Shown here one piece after another: positions 44,664 to 53,029 of a stretch of DNA of 64,000 nucleotides. The notes under the pieces are model-generated. The model was not told where the DNA came from. It searched no databases and saw only the letters and a list, made by a program, of their open reading frames with translations. The DNA comes from Ignavibacteriaceae bacterium (GTDB lineage Bacteria; Bacteroidota; Ignavibacteria; Ignavibacteriales; Ignavibacteriaceae), in the NCBI GenBank assembly GCA_013388525.1, contig JACAFA010000241.1, forward strand, positions 62,001 through 126,000, read 5' to 3'. Numbering within the stretch: position 1 is the stretch's first letter; every line of letters starts with the position of its first letter. A program made the translations under genes and the position numbers.

Positions 44664-45404
44664 ATGCTCATAATCAAACCATTTATTTTTCATCGCTTTC
44701 CGGAAATAATTTTTGGTTTTAGTACTAAGTTCGGTCATAATACAAAACCACCGCATTTCTTTAATCTTTCCTATAATGTCGGTGAGGAAAAAGAGACTGT
44801 TGATACTAACAGAAAAATATTTTTCAGAGAACTTGGATTAAATAATGAAATGGTAAGTTATCAAAAGCAGATTCACGAAGATTTTATCAGGGAAGTTAAT
44901 TCATCCGGTAATTGTGGTGAAAGCGATGCTCTGATAACAGCAAAAAAAAATCTTGCACTGGCAATAAGCAGCGCTGATTGTCCGGCAATTTTCATTTATG
45001 ATCCAAAGAAAAAAGTGATTGCTGCGGTTCATTCCGGCTGGAGAGGAACAGAAAAGAAAATTCTCAGAAAAACAATAATCAGATTAAAAAATGATTTTCA
45101 TTCAGATGCGTCGGAATTAATTTGTTATATCGGACCTTCAATATCTCAACAGAATTATGAAGTAAGTGAAGAAGTTGCACGGAAATTTGAGAAAGAATTT
45201 GTGAAGCAGAAAGAAAACAAATTCTATCTTGATCTCGCCGGCGCTAATTATAAAATGCTTATCGATGAAGGATTGAAAAAAGTTAACATTCAGGTCTCAG
45301 CACTTTGTTCTTATGAATATGAAAATTTACTTCATTCATACAGAAGAGACGGAAATAAATCAGGAAGAGCGTTGGGGATTATAGCTATGAAAGACAATGA
45401 ATGA
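44664..45404 (+). CDS. pgeF: Polyphenol oxidase family protein PgeF (YfiH/laccase domain)
   Basis: 246 residues. The metal and active-site residues are present: QIHED (first histidine), ISSADCPAIFI (cysteine) and AAVHSGWRGTEKKI (second histidine), then CYIGPSISQQNYEV. PgeF removes peptidoglycan muropeptide misincorporation precursors or acts as purine nucleoside phosphorylase. Overlaps the transporter by 4 bp (ATGA). Confidence 0.93.
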   Translation: MLIIKPFIFHRFPEIIFGFSTKFGHNTKPPHFFNLSYNVGEEKETVDTNRKIFFRELGLNNEMVSYQKQIHEDFIREVNSSGNCGESDALITAKKNLALAISSADCPAIFIYDPKKKVIAAVHSGWRGTEKKILRKTIIRLKNDFHSDASELICYIGPSISQQNYEVSEEVARKFEKEFVKQKENKFYLDLAGANYKMLIDEGLKKVNIQVSALCSYEYENLLHSYRRDGNKSGRALGIIAMKDNE

Positions 45405-46324
45405 ATAAACTGCCGGTCAAAATTTTTCTTGCCTATTCAGCGCTTTGCTTTATCTGGGGCTCAACATGGATTGCAATCAGATACGGACTTGAATCATTGA
45501 CACCAATATTTTCTGCCGGAGTTAGATTTTCATTTGCTTCATTCTTCATTTTTATTTTGATGAGAATCAAAAGTATTCCTCTTCAAACCGATAAGGTTGC
45601 AATCAGACTTTACCTGTTAATGGGTTTCTTTTCATTTGTAATTCCTTTTGGTTTGGTTTACTGGGCGCAGCAATTTGTTCCATCCGGAATGGCAGCAGTT
45701 CTTTTTGCAGTGTATCCATTCTGGGTTGTTATTTTTTCATACATAAGAATTCCCGGTGACTATATCGGATTCTTCAAAATATTCGGAACAGTTCTTGGCT
45801 TTGCCGGAATTGTAATCATTTTTTCCGATTCATTTGCCGGTGATATTTCAAATTATCTGATTGGAATGTTTGCAGTTGTCCTGAGCGGAATAATGCAAGC
45901 CTGGATTGCTGTTTCAATAAAAAAGTACGGTCATCATCTGCACCCGCTTTCAATGAATTTTATTCCGATGGTAATAGCAGGAATATCAATGCTGATAATT
46001 GCGTTCTTTACAGAAGATCTTTCAACTTTGAGGTTCAATCAAAATGCTTATCTGTCAATACTCTATCTTTCTTTCTTCGGAAGTGTTGTTACATTCACTT
46101 CATTTTATTGGCTGATTAAACGCGTAAACCTGGTCATACTTTCTCTGGTGGCTTTTATTACTCCTGTAGTTGCATTAGTTCTCGGCTACTTTATTTATAA
46201 TGAAGTGCTTACAACACGACATTTTATTGGTGCAGCACTTGTGTTAACCGGAGTTTTATGGGCAAATTTAGGTAATCTTCTTAAGCTTAGAAAAGGTTCA
46301 ATTATCAAAGCTGAATCACAATAA
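45401..46324 (+). CDS. EamA/DMT family transporter
   Basis: 307 residues with ten predicted membrane helices in two EamA repeats: FLAYSALCFIWGSTWIAIRYGL near the start and VIAGISMLIIAFFTEDL in the second half, ending VLTGVLWANLGNLL. DMT transporters export small metabolites or amino acids; the substrate is not readable. Coupled to pgeF. Confidence 0.88.
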   Translation: MNKLPVKIFLAYSALCFIWGSTWIAIRYGLESLTPIFSAGVRFSFASFFIFILMRIKSIPLQTDKVAIRLYLLMGFFSFVIPFGLVYWAQQFVPSGMAAVLFAVYPFWVVIFSYIRIPGDYIGFFKIFGTVLGFAGIVIIFSDSFAGDISNYLIGMFAVVLSGIMQAWIAVSIKKYGHHLHPLSMNFIPMVIAGISMLIIAFFTEDLSTLRFNQNAYLSILYLSFFGSVVTFTSFYWLIKRVNLVILSLVAFITPVVALVLGYFIYNEVLTTRHFIGAALVLTGVLWANLGNLLKLRKGSIIKAESQ

Positions 46325-46402
46325 AAACTATGTTGAGATTACTCAAACATTATTTGGTAACATTTCCTTAATTTTAATAAAGAAAAAATTTCTATTTGGA
46401 AG

Positions 46403-46780
46403 ATGATTAACGTAATCAGAATTAAGAATGCAACCTTTTACGGCTATCACGGTGTCAGCAATGAAGAGCAAAATGTTGGTGGCAAATTCGAAGCAGATAT
46501 TGATATCTATACAGATTTTTCCGAAGCTGCAATAGATGATGATCTGAAAAAAACAGTGGATTATTTTCAGGTTTATTCTTTTCTGAGTCAATTTACTGTC
46601 AAACAAAAATATTATCTGATCGAAGCTCTGGCAGTAGATATTGCTGATGAGTTGTTAAAGCAGTTTGATAAAATAATTAAAGTGGCAGTAAGAGTGAGAA
46701 AGAAAAATCCTCCTCTTGGCGGAGTGGTTGATTATGTGGAAGCTGAAGTAATAAAAGAAAGAAAAGAAACAAATCTTTAA
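46403..46780 (+). CDS. folB: Dihydroneopterin aldolase
   Basis: 125 residues: NVIRIKNATFYGYHGVSNEEQNVGGKFEADIDIYTDF (the FxGxHGVxxxE motif) and VAVRVRKKNPPLGGVVDYVEAEV (the KP-PxGG end). It cleaves dihydroneopterin to 6-hydroxymethyl-dihydropterin in folate synthesis and directly precedes folK, which uses that product. Confidence 0.94.
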   Translation: MINVIRIKNATFYGYHGVSNEEQNVGGKFEADIDIYTDFSEAAIDDDLKKTVDYFQVYSFLSQFTVKQKYYLIEALAVDIADELLKQFDKIIKVAVRVRKKNPPLGGVVDYVEAEVIKERKETNL

Positions 46781-46794
46781 AGACGGAATTTAAA

Positions 46795-47331
46795 ATAAAA
46801 AATATAGCATACATCGGTGTCGGTTCAAATGTGGGGGTGCAGATCAATAATATTGATCAGGCAATAGAGCTTATTGATTCAAATCCTTATTGCGAAGTTG
46901 AAATTGTTTCTTCAGTTTATGAAACTTCTCCGTATGGTGTTATTAATCAGAGCGAGTTTTTCAATGCAGTCTTTAAAATTAAAACATACTTCGAGGTTAA
47001 AGAGCTGTTTAAGTTTTTGAAGTCAGTCGAGCAACTTGTAGGAAGAAAAGCCAGAACCAAATGGGGACCGCGTGAAATTGATCTGGATATTCTTTTTTTC
47101 AACGATCTGATTTATGAAGATGATGAGATTACCATCCCCCATAAAGATTTATTGAACAGAGATTTTGTGATAGTTCCGCTGCTTGAAATAGAGCCTGATC
47201 TGATTCATCCTTCTATGAATAAAAAAATATCTGAAATTAGTATTTTTAAAACTAGGACTGAGCATTCTTCTGCTCATGATGAAAAATTTAACATTATCAG
47301 GAAAATACCTCATAGAGTTCTGATAAAATGA
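46795..47331 (+). CDS. folK: Hydroxymethyl-dihydropterin pyrophosphokinase, apparent ATA start
   Basis: A GTG at 46831 is the first canonical start, but the same frame continues upstream as IKNIAYIGVGSNVG, the exact HPPK N-terminal motif ('YIGLGSNxG'), from an ATA at 46795 (178 residues). No ATG, GTG or TTG is available upstream before the stop at 46744. The rest is HPPK: KSVEQLVGRKARTKWGPREIDLDILFF (the RDxDxD metal motif region) and VIVPLLEIEPD. Transfers pyrophosphate from ATP to the pterin. Overlaps the deoxynucleoside kinase by 4 bp. Confidence 0.9.
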   Translation: MKNIAYIGVGSNVGVQINNIDQAIELIDSNPYCEVEIVSSVYETSPYGVINQSEFFNAVFKIKTYFEVKELFKFLKSVEQLVGRKARTKWGPREIDLDILFFNDLIYEDDEITIPHKDLLNRDFVIVPLLEIEPDLIHPSMNKKISEISIFKTRTEHSSAHDEKFNIIRKIPHRVLIK

Positions 47332-48002
47332 ACAACGATAGACCGGACGAAAAAAATGATTTGCGCTACATCGCCGTTGAAGGTGTAATTGGCGCAGGAA
47401 AGACAAGCCTTGCAAAACGTATTGGCGATAGGCTTAATGCTAAACTTATCTTTGAACAATTTGATAATAATCCCTTCCTTGAAAAATTTTACGTTGACAG
47501 AAAGCGTTTTGCATTTCAAACACAGATGTTTTTTTTGATAAACAGATTTAAGCAGCAGCAGGAACTTCATCAGGAGGATTTATTTTCCGAACATCTGGTT
47601 TGTGATTATATCTTCGAGAAAGACCGGATTTTTGCTTACCTCAATCTTAGCAAAGATGAACTGAATCTTTACGAAAGTATTTATCCTTTACTTGCCCGTA
47701 CTTTACGCAAACCTGATCTGGTTATTTTTCTTCAATCCAGTACCGACCGTTTAATTTATAATATAAAAAAACGAAACAGAAAATTTGAAAGAGCAATTAC
47801 ACGAAGCTATCTTGAAGAATTGAGTGAAGCATACACTCATTTTTTCTTCAGATATAATTCAACTCCGCTTTTGATTGTTAATTCAACAGAAATAGATTTT
47901 GTAAACAGCGACAGCGACTTCGAAGAATTGTTCAAACAGATTTTCAGAGAAGACAGAGGATTTACCGAATATTTTAATCCCGAAACAAGGAGGATAGTAT
48001 GA
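47328..48002 (+). CDS. Deoxynucleoside kinase
   Basis: 224 residues. Walker A in VEGVIGAGKTSLAKRI, the substrate region QFDNNPFLEKFYVDRKRFAFQTQMFFLINRFKQ and CDYIFEKDRIFA, and the lid IKKRNRKFERAI place it with dNK/dGK/dCK-type kinases of Bacteroidota and Firmicutes. It phosphorylates deoxynucleosides in salvage. The folK-dNK order is a common pair in this lineage. Confidence 0.92.
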   Translation: MNNDRPDEKNDLRYIAVEGVIGAGKTSLAKRIGDRLNAKLIFEQFDNNPFLEKFYVDRKRFAFQTQMFFLINRFKQQQELHQEDLFSEHLVCDYIFEKDRIFAYLNLSKDELNLYESIYPLLARTLRKPDLVIFLQSSTDRLIYNIKKRNRKFERAITRSYLEELSEAYTHFFFRYNSTPLLIVNSTEIDFVNSDSDFEELFKQIFREDRGFTEYFNPETRRIV

Positions 48003-48226
48003 CGCGCATAATTCTGCTTGGAGCTGTTGTTGTACTAATTATTTTCGCAGTCAGATTTTTCAAACTATTATCTAACTTTAAATCCGCTTCAAGACCGAAT
48101 GTTGATGATCTTAAAAGCAGGGCAGATTACCTGAAAAACAAATATAAGAATGTCCAAGAAGCTGACTATCGGGATATCACATCGTCAGATAAGGAAGACG
48201 ATTCTTCCAAGAAGGACGATGCCTGA
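47999..48226 (+). CDS. Small membrane protein (DUF4834-like)
   Basis: 75 residues. One N-terminal membrane helix (IILLGAVVVLIIFAVRFFKLL, about residues 4-24), then a polar tail (LKSRADYLKNKYKNVQEADYRDITSS, with a D/E/K/S-rich end). The pattern resembles DUF4834-like small Bacteroidota membrane proteins that pair with a tyrosine-motif tail 'EADYRDI'. It overlaps dNK by 4 bp and the glycosyltransferase gene by 8 bp. Confidence 0.72.
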   Translation: MTRIILLGAVVVLIIFAVRFFKLLSNFKSASRPNVDDLKSRADYLKNKYKNVQEADYRDITSSDKEDDSSKKDDA

Positions 48227-49319
48227 AAAAAAATTTGCATCAAATATCATTTACTCATTATTTAAACTTTTTCTTTCTGTTGAAGAAAATGCCGGAAGAA
48301 AAATTAGTCCTCCCAAAAAAATTCTTATAGTGCGTCAGCATAATCAGCTTGGTGATTTGCTTGCCGGTGTTTCACTTTTCAGAGCTTTGAAGGAAACCTA
48401 TCCTGATTGTCATATATCACTTGTTGTCAGTCCGTTCAATTATCCCGGAATGGTTAAAAACAAATATCTTGATAGAATATACATCTTCGATAAAAAGAAA
48501 TTAATCAATCCAATTTACATTTACAGAACAGTAAAATTTTTCAGAGAAAGTTACGACCTTGCAATTGTTCCTGTTGTTGTTTCAATTTCATTCACAAGTA
48601 ATCTGCTTGCACGACTATCAAATTCCAAAATTCGTATTGGTGCGAATTCATTGAACGGCAAGCCAAATCCAGGTTCTTTCTTATTTGATAGAAGAATAGA
48701 TATCGATTGGAGAAAACATCCTGATTCTAATGTATCGGAACGGAGTCTGGATATAGTAAGACCATTCGGTATAAATACAAATGATTACACATCTGAGATT
48801 TCTTTTGACGAAGCTGATAAGAAAGCTGCGCAAAAATTTGTTGATGAGTTTACTGACAGGAATAAAAAATTATTAATCGGGCTTCATGTTGGTGCAGGCA
48901 AGCCAGCTAACCGCTGGTCTCTTGACAAATTTGTCCTGCTTGTAAAAAGAATAGAAAATATTTATCCGGCAAATTTTTATCTGACCGGAGGATGGGCAGA
49001 GAAAGAAGAATTGAATTATCTTACAAAGCATTGTGACATTAACTTTGGAAAATTTATTAATAAACCCATTCCTCAGGTTGCTGCTTTGATTTCTATGTCT
49101 GATCTTTTCATTTCAAATGATACCGGAATTATGCACGTTGCAGGTACAACAAATACGCCGCAAATTAGTATTTTTGGACCAACGAATCCGTTTAACTGGG
49201 CACCGATTGGAATGAATAAATTTTTCATTCGTAAGTCTGAGCTTATTGATGACGTTTCAGTGGATGATGTTTATCATCTTTGTGAAATAATTCTGAGTAA
49301 AAAGGAGATTAAAAAATGA
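48219..49319 (+). CDS. Glycosyltransferase family 9 (heptosyltransferase-like)
   Basis: The frame is open from 48150, but the ATG at 48219 gives MPEKKFASNIIYSLFKLFLS (366 residues). GT9 landmarks: KILIVRQHNQLGDLLAGVSLFRALKETYPDC (heptosyltransferase N-lobe), then LIGLHVGAGKPANRWSLDKFVLLVK and SDLFISNDTGIMHVAGTTNTPQISIFGPTNPFNWAPIG (the donor-site C-lobe). It probably adds a heptose or other sugar to the LPS core. Ends with an ATGA overlap to ppx/gppA. Confidence 0.9.
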   Translation: MPEKKFASNIIYSLFKLFLSVEENAGRKISPPKKILIVRQHNQLGDLLAGVSLFRALKETYPDCHISLVVSPFNYPGMVKNKYLDRIYIFDKKKLINPIYIYRTVKFFRESYDLAIVPVVVSISFTSNLLARLSNSKIRIGANSLNGKPNPGSFLFDRRIDIDWRKHPDSNVSERSLDIVRPFGINTNDYTSEISFDEADKKAAQKFVDEFTDRNKKLLIGLHVGAGKPANRWSLDKFVLLVKRIENIYPANFYLTGGWAEKEELNYLTKHCDINFGKFINKPIPQVAALISMSDLFISNDTGIMHVAGTTNTPQISIFGPTNPFNWAPIGMNKFFIRKSELIDDVSVDDVYHLCEIILSKKEIKK

Positions 49320-50275
49320 ACAAGTGCATTGCAGCCGTTGATATGGGCACAAACTCATTTCACCTGATAATTGTTCAGGTTAAAAGTGATGGTTCATTTA
49401 AAATTATTGACAGAGAAAGGGAAGTAATTCGTCTCGGCTCTCACAAAGGAAAAGAATTTACATGGATATCCGAAGGTGAAATGGAAAAGGCAATTGATGT
49501 ACTGAGAGACTTTGGAAAAATTGCACAGTTTTATAAGGCAGAAATAAGAGCAATTGCAACAAGCGCAATTAGAGAAGCAAAAAATAAAAGTGAGTTTATT
49601 GACCGCGTATTTGAAGAAACTGGTATAACAGTAGAAGCAGTTGATGGTAAAGTTGAAGCAGAGTTAATTTATCTTGGTGTTCAGCATGCTCTTGATGTTA
49701 AAGATAAAAGGATTTTATGTGTTGATATTGGAGGAGGCAGTACAGAGTTTCTTCTTGGCGAGAATGGAATTTCAGAATTTGCCGAGAGTATTAAAATCGG
49801 AGCAGTTAGACTCAGTAAAATGTTCTTCCCTGATTTTCATCTGACTGAATCAGGAATTGATATGTGCAGGCAATACATAAAAGACAAGCTTAATTATAAT
49901 ACCAATCTTCATCCAAATCATATATTTGATGTTGCAGTTGGAAGTTCAGGGACGATTGTAGCTGCAGCTTCAATCATATCTTTCCGGCGCAGCGGAAAAT
50001 TTAAAAAAACATTAAATGGATTTACGTTCACTGCAAATGAAATCTTTGAATTGACTTCGGATGTGCTCAAATGTGAATCTCCTGTTGACCGGCTTTTCAT
50101 TGAAGGAATGGAAATAAAAAGAGCAGATATAATTCCGGCAGGATTATTAATTCTTAGTGAGGTCTTCAATGCATTCAAGCTGAAAGAGATGACAGTTTCT
50201 GAAAATGCATTGAGAGAAGGAATTATTGTAAATACAATCATGAAAATGGATGAATTCAAGACTTTATTAGTCTAG
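49316..50275 (+). CDS. ppx: Exopolyphosphatase / guanosine pentaphosphate phosphatase family
   Basis: 319 residues, a short Ppx/GppA without the C-terminal HD domain. Actin-like ATPase motifs: AAVDMGTNSFHLIIVQV, then AIATSAIREAKNK and LCVDIGGGSTEFLLG. These enzymes remove phosphates from polyphosphate or pppGpp, linking phosphate to stringent control. Separated from lepA by 62 bp. Confidence 0.9.
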   Translation: MNKCIAAVDMGTNSFHLIIVQVKSDGSFKIIDREREVIRLGSHKGKEFTWISEGEMEKAIDVLRDFGKIAQFYKAEIRAIATSAIREAKNKSEFIDRVFEETGITVEAVDGKVEAELIYLGVQHALDVKDKRILCVDIGGGSTEFLLGENGISEFAESIKIGAVRLSKMFFPDFHLTESGIDMCRQYIKDKLNYNTNLHPNHIFDVAVGSSGTIVAAASIISFRRSGKFKKTLNGFTFTANEIFELTSDVLKCESPVDRLFIEGMEIKRADIIPAGLLILSEVFNAFKLKEMTVSENALREGIIVNTIMKMDEFKTLLV

Positions 50276-50337
50276 CTTTCTTTACCTTTAACAATAGCAT
50301 ACCTCTCACTATATTTACACGCAAATAATCTACCTTA

Positions 50338-52131
50338 ATGGAACAAATAAGAAATTTCTGCATAATTGCACACATAGACCACGGTAAATCCACTATTGCC
50401 GACAGGCTTCTGGAAAAAACCGGTGCGGTAACTGAACGTGAGGCAAAAGCTCAGGTTCTGGATGATATGGATCTGGAAAGAGAACGAGGAATTACTATAA
50501 AATCTCACGCCATCCAGATGCATTACACTGCAAAAAATGGTGAAAAATATATTCTCAATTTAATCGATACTCCCGGTCACGTTGATTTTAGCTATGAAGT
50601 TTCGCGTTCACTTGCAGCCTGTGAAGGCGCATTGCTCGTGGTTGATGCTGCACAGGGTGTTGAAGCACAAACAATCAGTAATCTATATCTTGCACTCGAT
50701 GCAGGATTGGAAATAATTCCTGTTCTTAACAAAATAGATTTACCAAGTGCTGAGATTGAAAGAATTTCTAAACAGGTGATTGATTTGATTGGATGTAAAG
50801 AAGAAGATATTCTTAAAGTAAGTGCAAAAGCGAATATCGGGATAGATGAACTGCTGGAAGAAATTGTAAAAAGAATTCCTCCGCCAAAAGGAGATCCGGA
50901 TGCACCGCTTCAGGCATTAATTTTTGATTCGATATTTGATTCTTATCGCGGTGCTGTTGCATATATTCGGGTGTTTAACGGAACTCTTCGTACAAACGAT
51001 AAAATAAAATTTTTCGCAACCGACAAAGTAATGGACGCTGAGGAAATCGGAGTACTCGGTTTAAAGAAGATCAAAGTTGATGAACTTTCCGCCGGTAACG
51101 TTGGATATCTTATCGCTGGAATTAAGGACGTAAGACATACAAAAGTTGGCGATACCGTAACTCATGCAAAAAATAGTGCTGATAAACCGCTTCCCGGTTA
51201 TAAGGAAGTTAAACCAATGGTTTACAGCGGATTGTATCCGACAGATTCAGATGATTACGAAGGTTTGCGTGATGCTCTTGAAAAATTCAGGTTGAATGAT
51301 TCAGCACTCGTCTATCAGCCGGAAACTTCTGCTGCACTCGGTTTTGGTTTCAGATGCGGTTTCCTCGGACTTCTTCATATGGAAATAGTACAGGAAAGAT
51401 TGCACAGGGAATATGATCAGACAATTATTACAACACTTCCAAACGTTGAGTATTATGTTTATAATAAAAGAGGAGAAAGGATAATTGTTGATAACCCTGC
51501 AGAGATGCCTCCGATTGGTGAGATTGAAAGAATCGAAGAGCCTTATATAAAAGCGCAGATTGTTACTCCAAGCGAATATGTTGGAAATATTATGAAACTC
51601 TCGATGGAAAAAAGAGGCACATACAAAAACACAACATATCTTGATCCTACAAGAGCGGATCTTCAATTTGAATTTCCGCTTTCAGAAATAATTTTTGATT
51701 TTTACGATAAGTTAAAATCAACGACACGCGGCTATGCATCTTTTGATTATGAATATATGGGCTATGTTGAATCTGATCTTGTTAAGCTTGATATTTTATT
51801 AAATGGTGATCCTGTTGATGCTCTTTCGATGATTGTCCATCGTGATAAAGCTTATGATTGGGGAAGGAAAGTCTGTACAAAATTAAAAGACCTTATTCCA
51901 AGGCAGATGTTTGAAGTTTCAATACAGGCTGCGATCGGTACGAAAGTAATTTCAAAATCCGTTGTAAAAGCTTTGAGAAAAAATGTTCTTGCAAAATGTT
52001 ACGGTGGTGATATCACCAGAAAAAGAAAACTGCTCGAAAAACAAAAGGAAGGTAAAAAGAGAATGAAACAAGTGGGGAATGTTGAAATTCCACAGGAAGC
52101 ATTTTTAGCGGTACTCCAGATAGAGGAATAA
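50338..52131 (+). CDS. lepA: Elongation factor 4 (LepA)
   Basis: 597 residues, the usual length. GTPase motifs: [13 protein letters not shown] (G1), [10 protein letters not shown] (G2), [12 protein letters not shown] (G3), NKIDLPSA (G4). The C-terminal domain ends with [31 protein letters not shown] and [29 protein letters not shown], specific to LepA. Promotes back-translocation and initiation fidelity. lepB follows by 4 bp, as in many bacteria. Confidence 0.97.
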   Translation: MEQIRNFCIIAHIDHGKSTIADRLLEKTGAVTEREAKAQVLDDMDLERERGITIKSHAIQMHYTAKNGEKYILNLIDTPGHVDFSYEVSRSLAACEGALLVVDAAQGVEAQTISNLYLALDAGLEIIPVLNKIDLPSAEIERISKQVIDLIGCKEEDILKVSAKANIGIDELLEEIVKRIPPPKGDPDAPLQALIFDSIFDSYRGAVAYIRVFNGTLRTNDKIKFFATDKVMDAEEIGVLGLKKIKVDELSAGNVGYLIAGIKDVRHTKVGDTVTHAKNSADKPLPGYKEVKPMVYSGLYPTDSDDYEGLRDALEKFRLNDSALVYQPETSAALGFGFRCGFLGLLHMEIVQERLHREYDQTIITTLPNVEYYVYNKRGERIIVDNPAEMPPIGEIERIEEPYIKAQIVTPSEYVGNIMKLSMEKRGTYKNTTYLDPTRADLQFEFPLSEIIFDFYDKLKSTTRGYASFDYEYMGYVESDLVKLDILLNGDPVDALSMIVHRDKAYDWGRKVCTKLKDLIPRQMFEVSIQAAIGTKVISKSVVKALRKNVLAKCYGGDITRKRKLLEKQKEGKKRMKQVGNVEIPQEAFLAVLQIEE

Positions 52132-52135
52132 TTTT

Positions 52136-53005
52136 ATGGGGAATTTTTTTAAAAAACTTTTCAAATTTTTTAAAGTTGTTTTACTGGTTGCTCTTATTGC
52201 TTTAATAATTAAAGCGTTTGCATTTGATGCCTTTCAGATACCCAGCACTTCAATGGAGAATACTCTTAAACCGGGTGATTTTATTTTAGCAAACAAGTTT
52301 GCTTATCATATCTCAACTCCCAGGGAAATACCTTATACTAATGTGCATTTAACTCAACACAAATTTTTTGAAGTTGATAAACCGAAAATAAATGATGTGG
52401 TTGTATTTGAATTTCCGGAGGGCTTTGAAAATGATCCTCTCAGAAGCGGTTCGAAATACGTTAAAAGGATTATTGCCGGTCCTCACGATACACTCAGAAT
52501 AACAGACGGTAAAATTTTTGTTAATGGGAAAACTATTGATCTGCCCGAAACATTCAAGACTCTGAATTACATCGAAAAAGATGATTGGGTGCACGATGAA
52601 ATTATTTATCCTCCGGGAGCTAAATGGAACAGAGTAAGCTACGGACCAATAATAATCCCTGCTAAAGGTGATACAATAAAAATTTCACCCGAGAACTTTG
52701 AGCGCTGGCAATCTGTTATAGTAATGGATCATGGTGAACGCTCATTACTTTCTGAAGGGACAATAGTAACTCTTGATGGCAAAGCAATTTTTGAATATGT
52801 CCTTACCCAGGAGCATTATTTTGTGATTGGCGATAACTTTGAAGCAAGTATGGACAGCCGTCATTTTGGTTTTATTACTGATAACATGATTGTCGGTAAA
52901 GCTATGTTTATTTACTGGTCATTTGATTCAGAAAAAGTTGCACCCGGACCTCTTGGATTTCTTTCAGCCATCAGAGCTGATAGAATTTTCAAGGGACTAA
53001 ATTAA
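52136..53005 (+). CDS. lepB: Signal peptidase I
   Basis: 289 residues. One N-terminal membrane helix (VVLLVALIALIIKAFAFDAF), the catalytic serine in QIPSTSMENTLKPGDFI (about residue 39) and lysine in SKYVKRIIAGPHDTLRI (about residue 106), and GDNFEASMDSRHFGFI near the end. Cleaves Sec-exported proteins, including the T9SS cargo that lies next to it. An insert of about 60 residues (YIEKDDWVHDEIIYPPGAKW onward) between the catalytic boxes is typical for the phylum. Confidence 0.95.
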   Translation: MGNFFKKLFKFFKVVLLVALIALIIKAFAFDAFQIPSTSMENTLKPGDFILANKFAYHISTPREIPYTNVHLTQHKFFEVDKPKINDVVVFEFPEGFENDPLRSGSKYVKRIIAGPHDTLRITDGKIFVNGKTIDLPETFKTLNYIEKDDWVHDEIIYPPGAKWNRVSYGPIIIPAKGDTIKISPENFERWQSVIVMDHGERSLLSEGTIVTLDGKAIFEYVLTQEHYFVIGDNFEASMDSRHFGFITDNMIVGKAMFIYWSFDSEKVAPGPLGFLSAIRADRIFKGLN

Positions 53006-53029
53006 GTTTTATAAAATTTTTTATTCATT

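Noticed and set aside
46831..47331. folK starting at GTG 46831
   Set aside because: This start would remove the essential N-terminal strand and the YIGVGSN motif.
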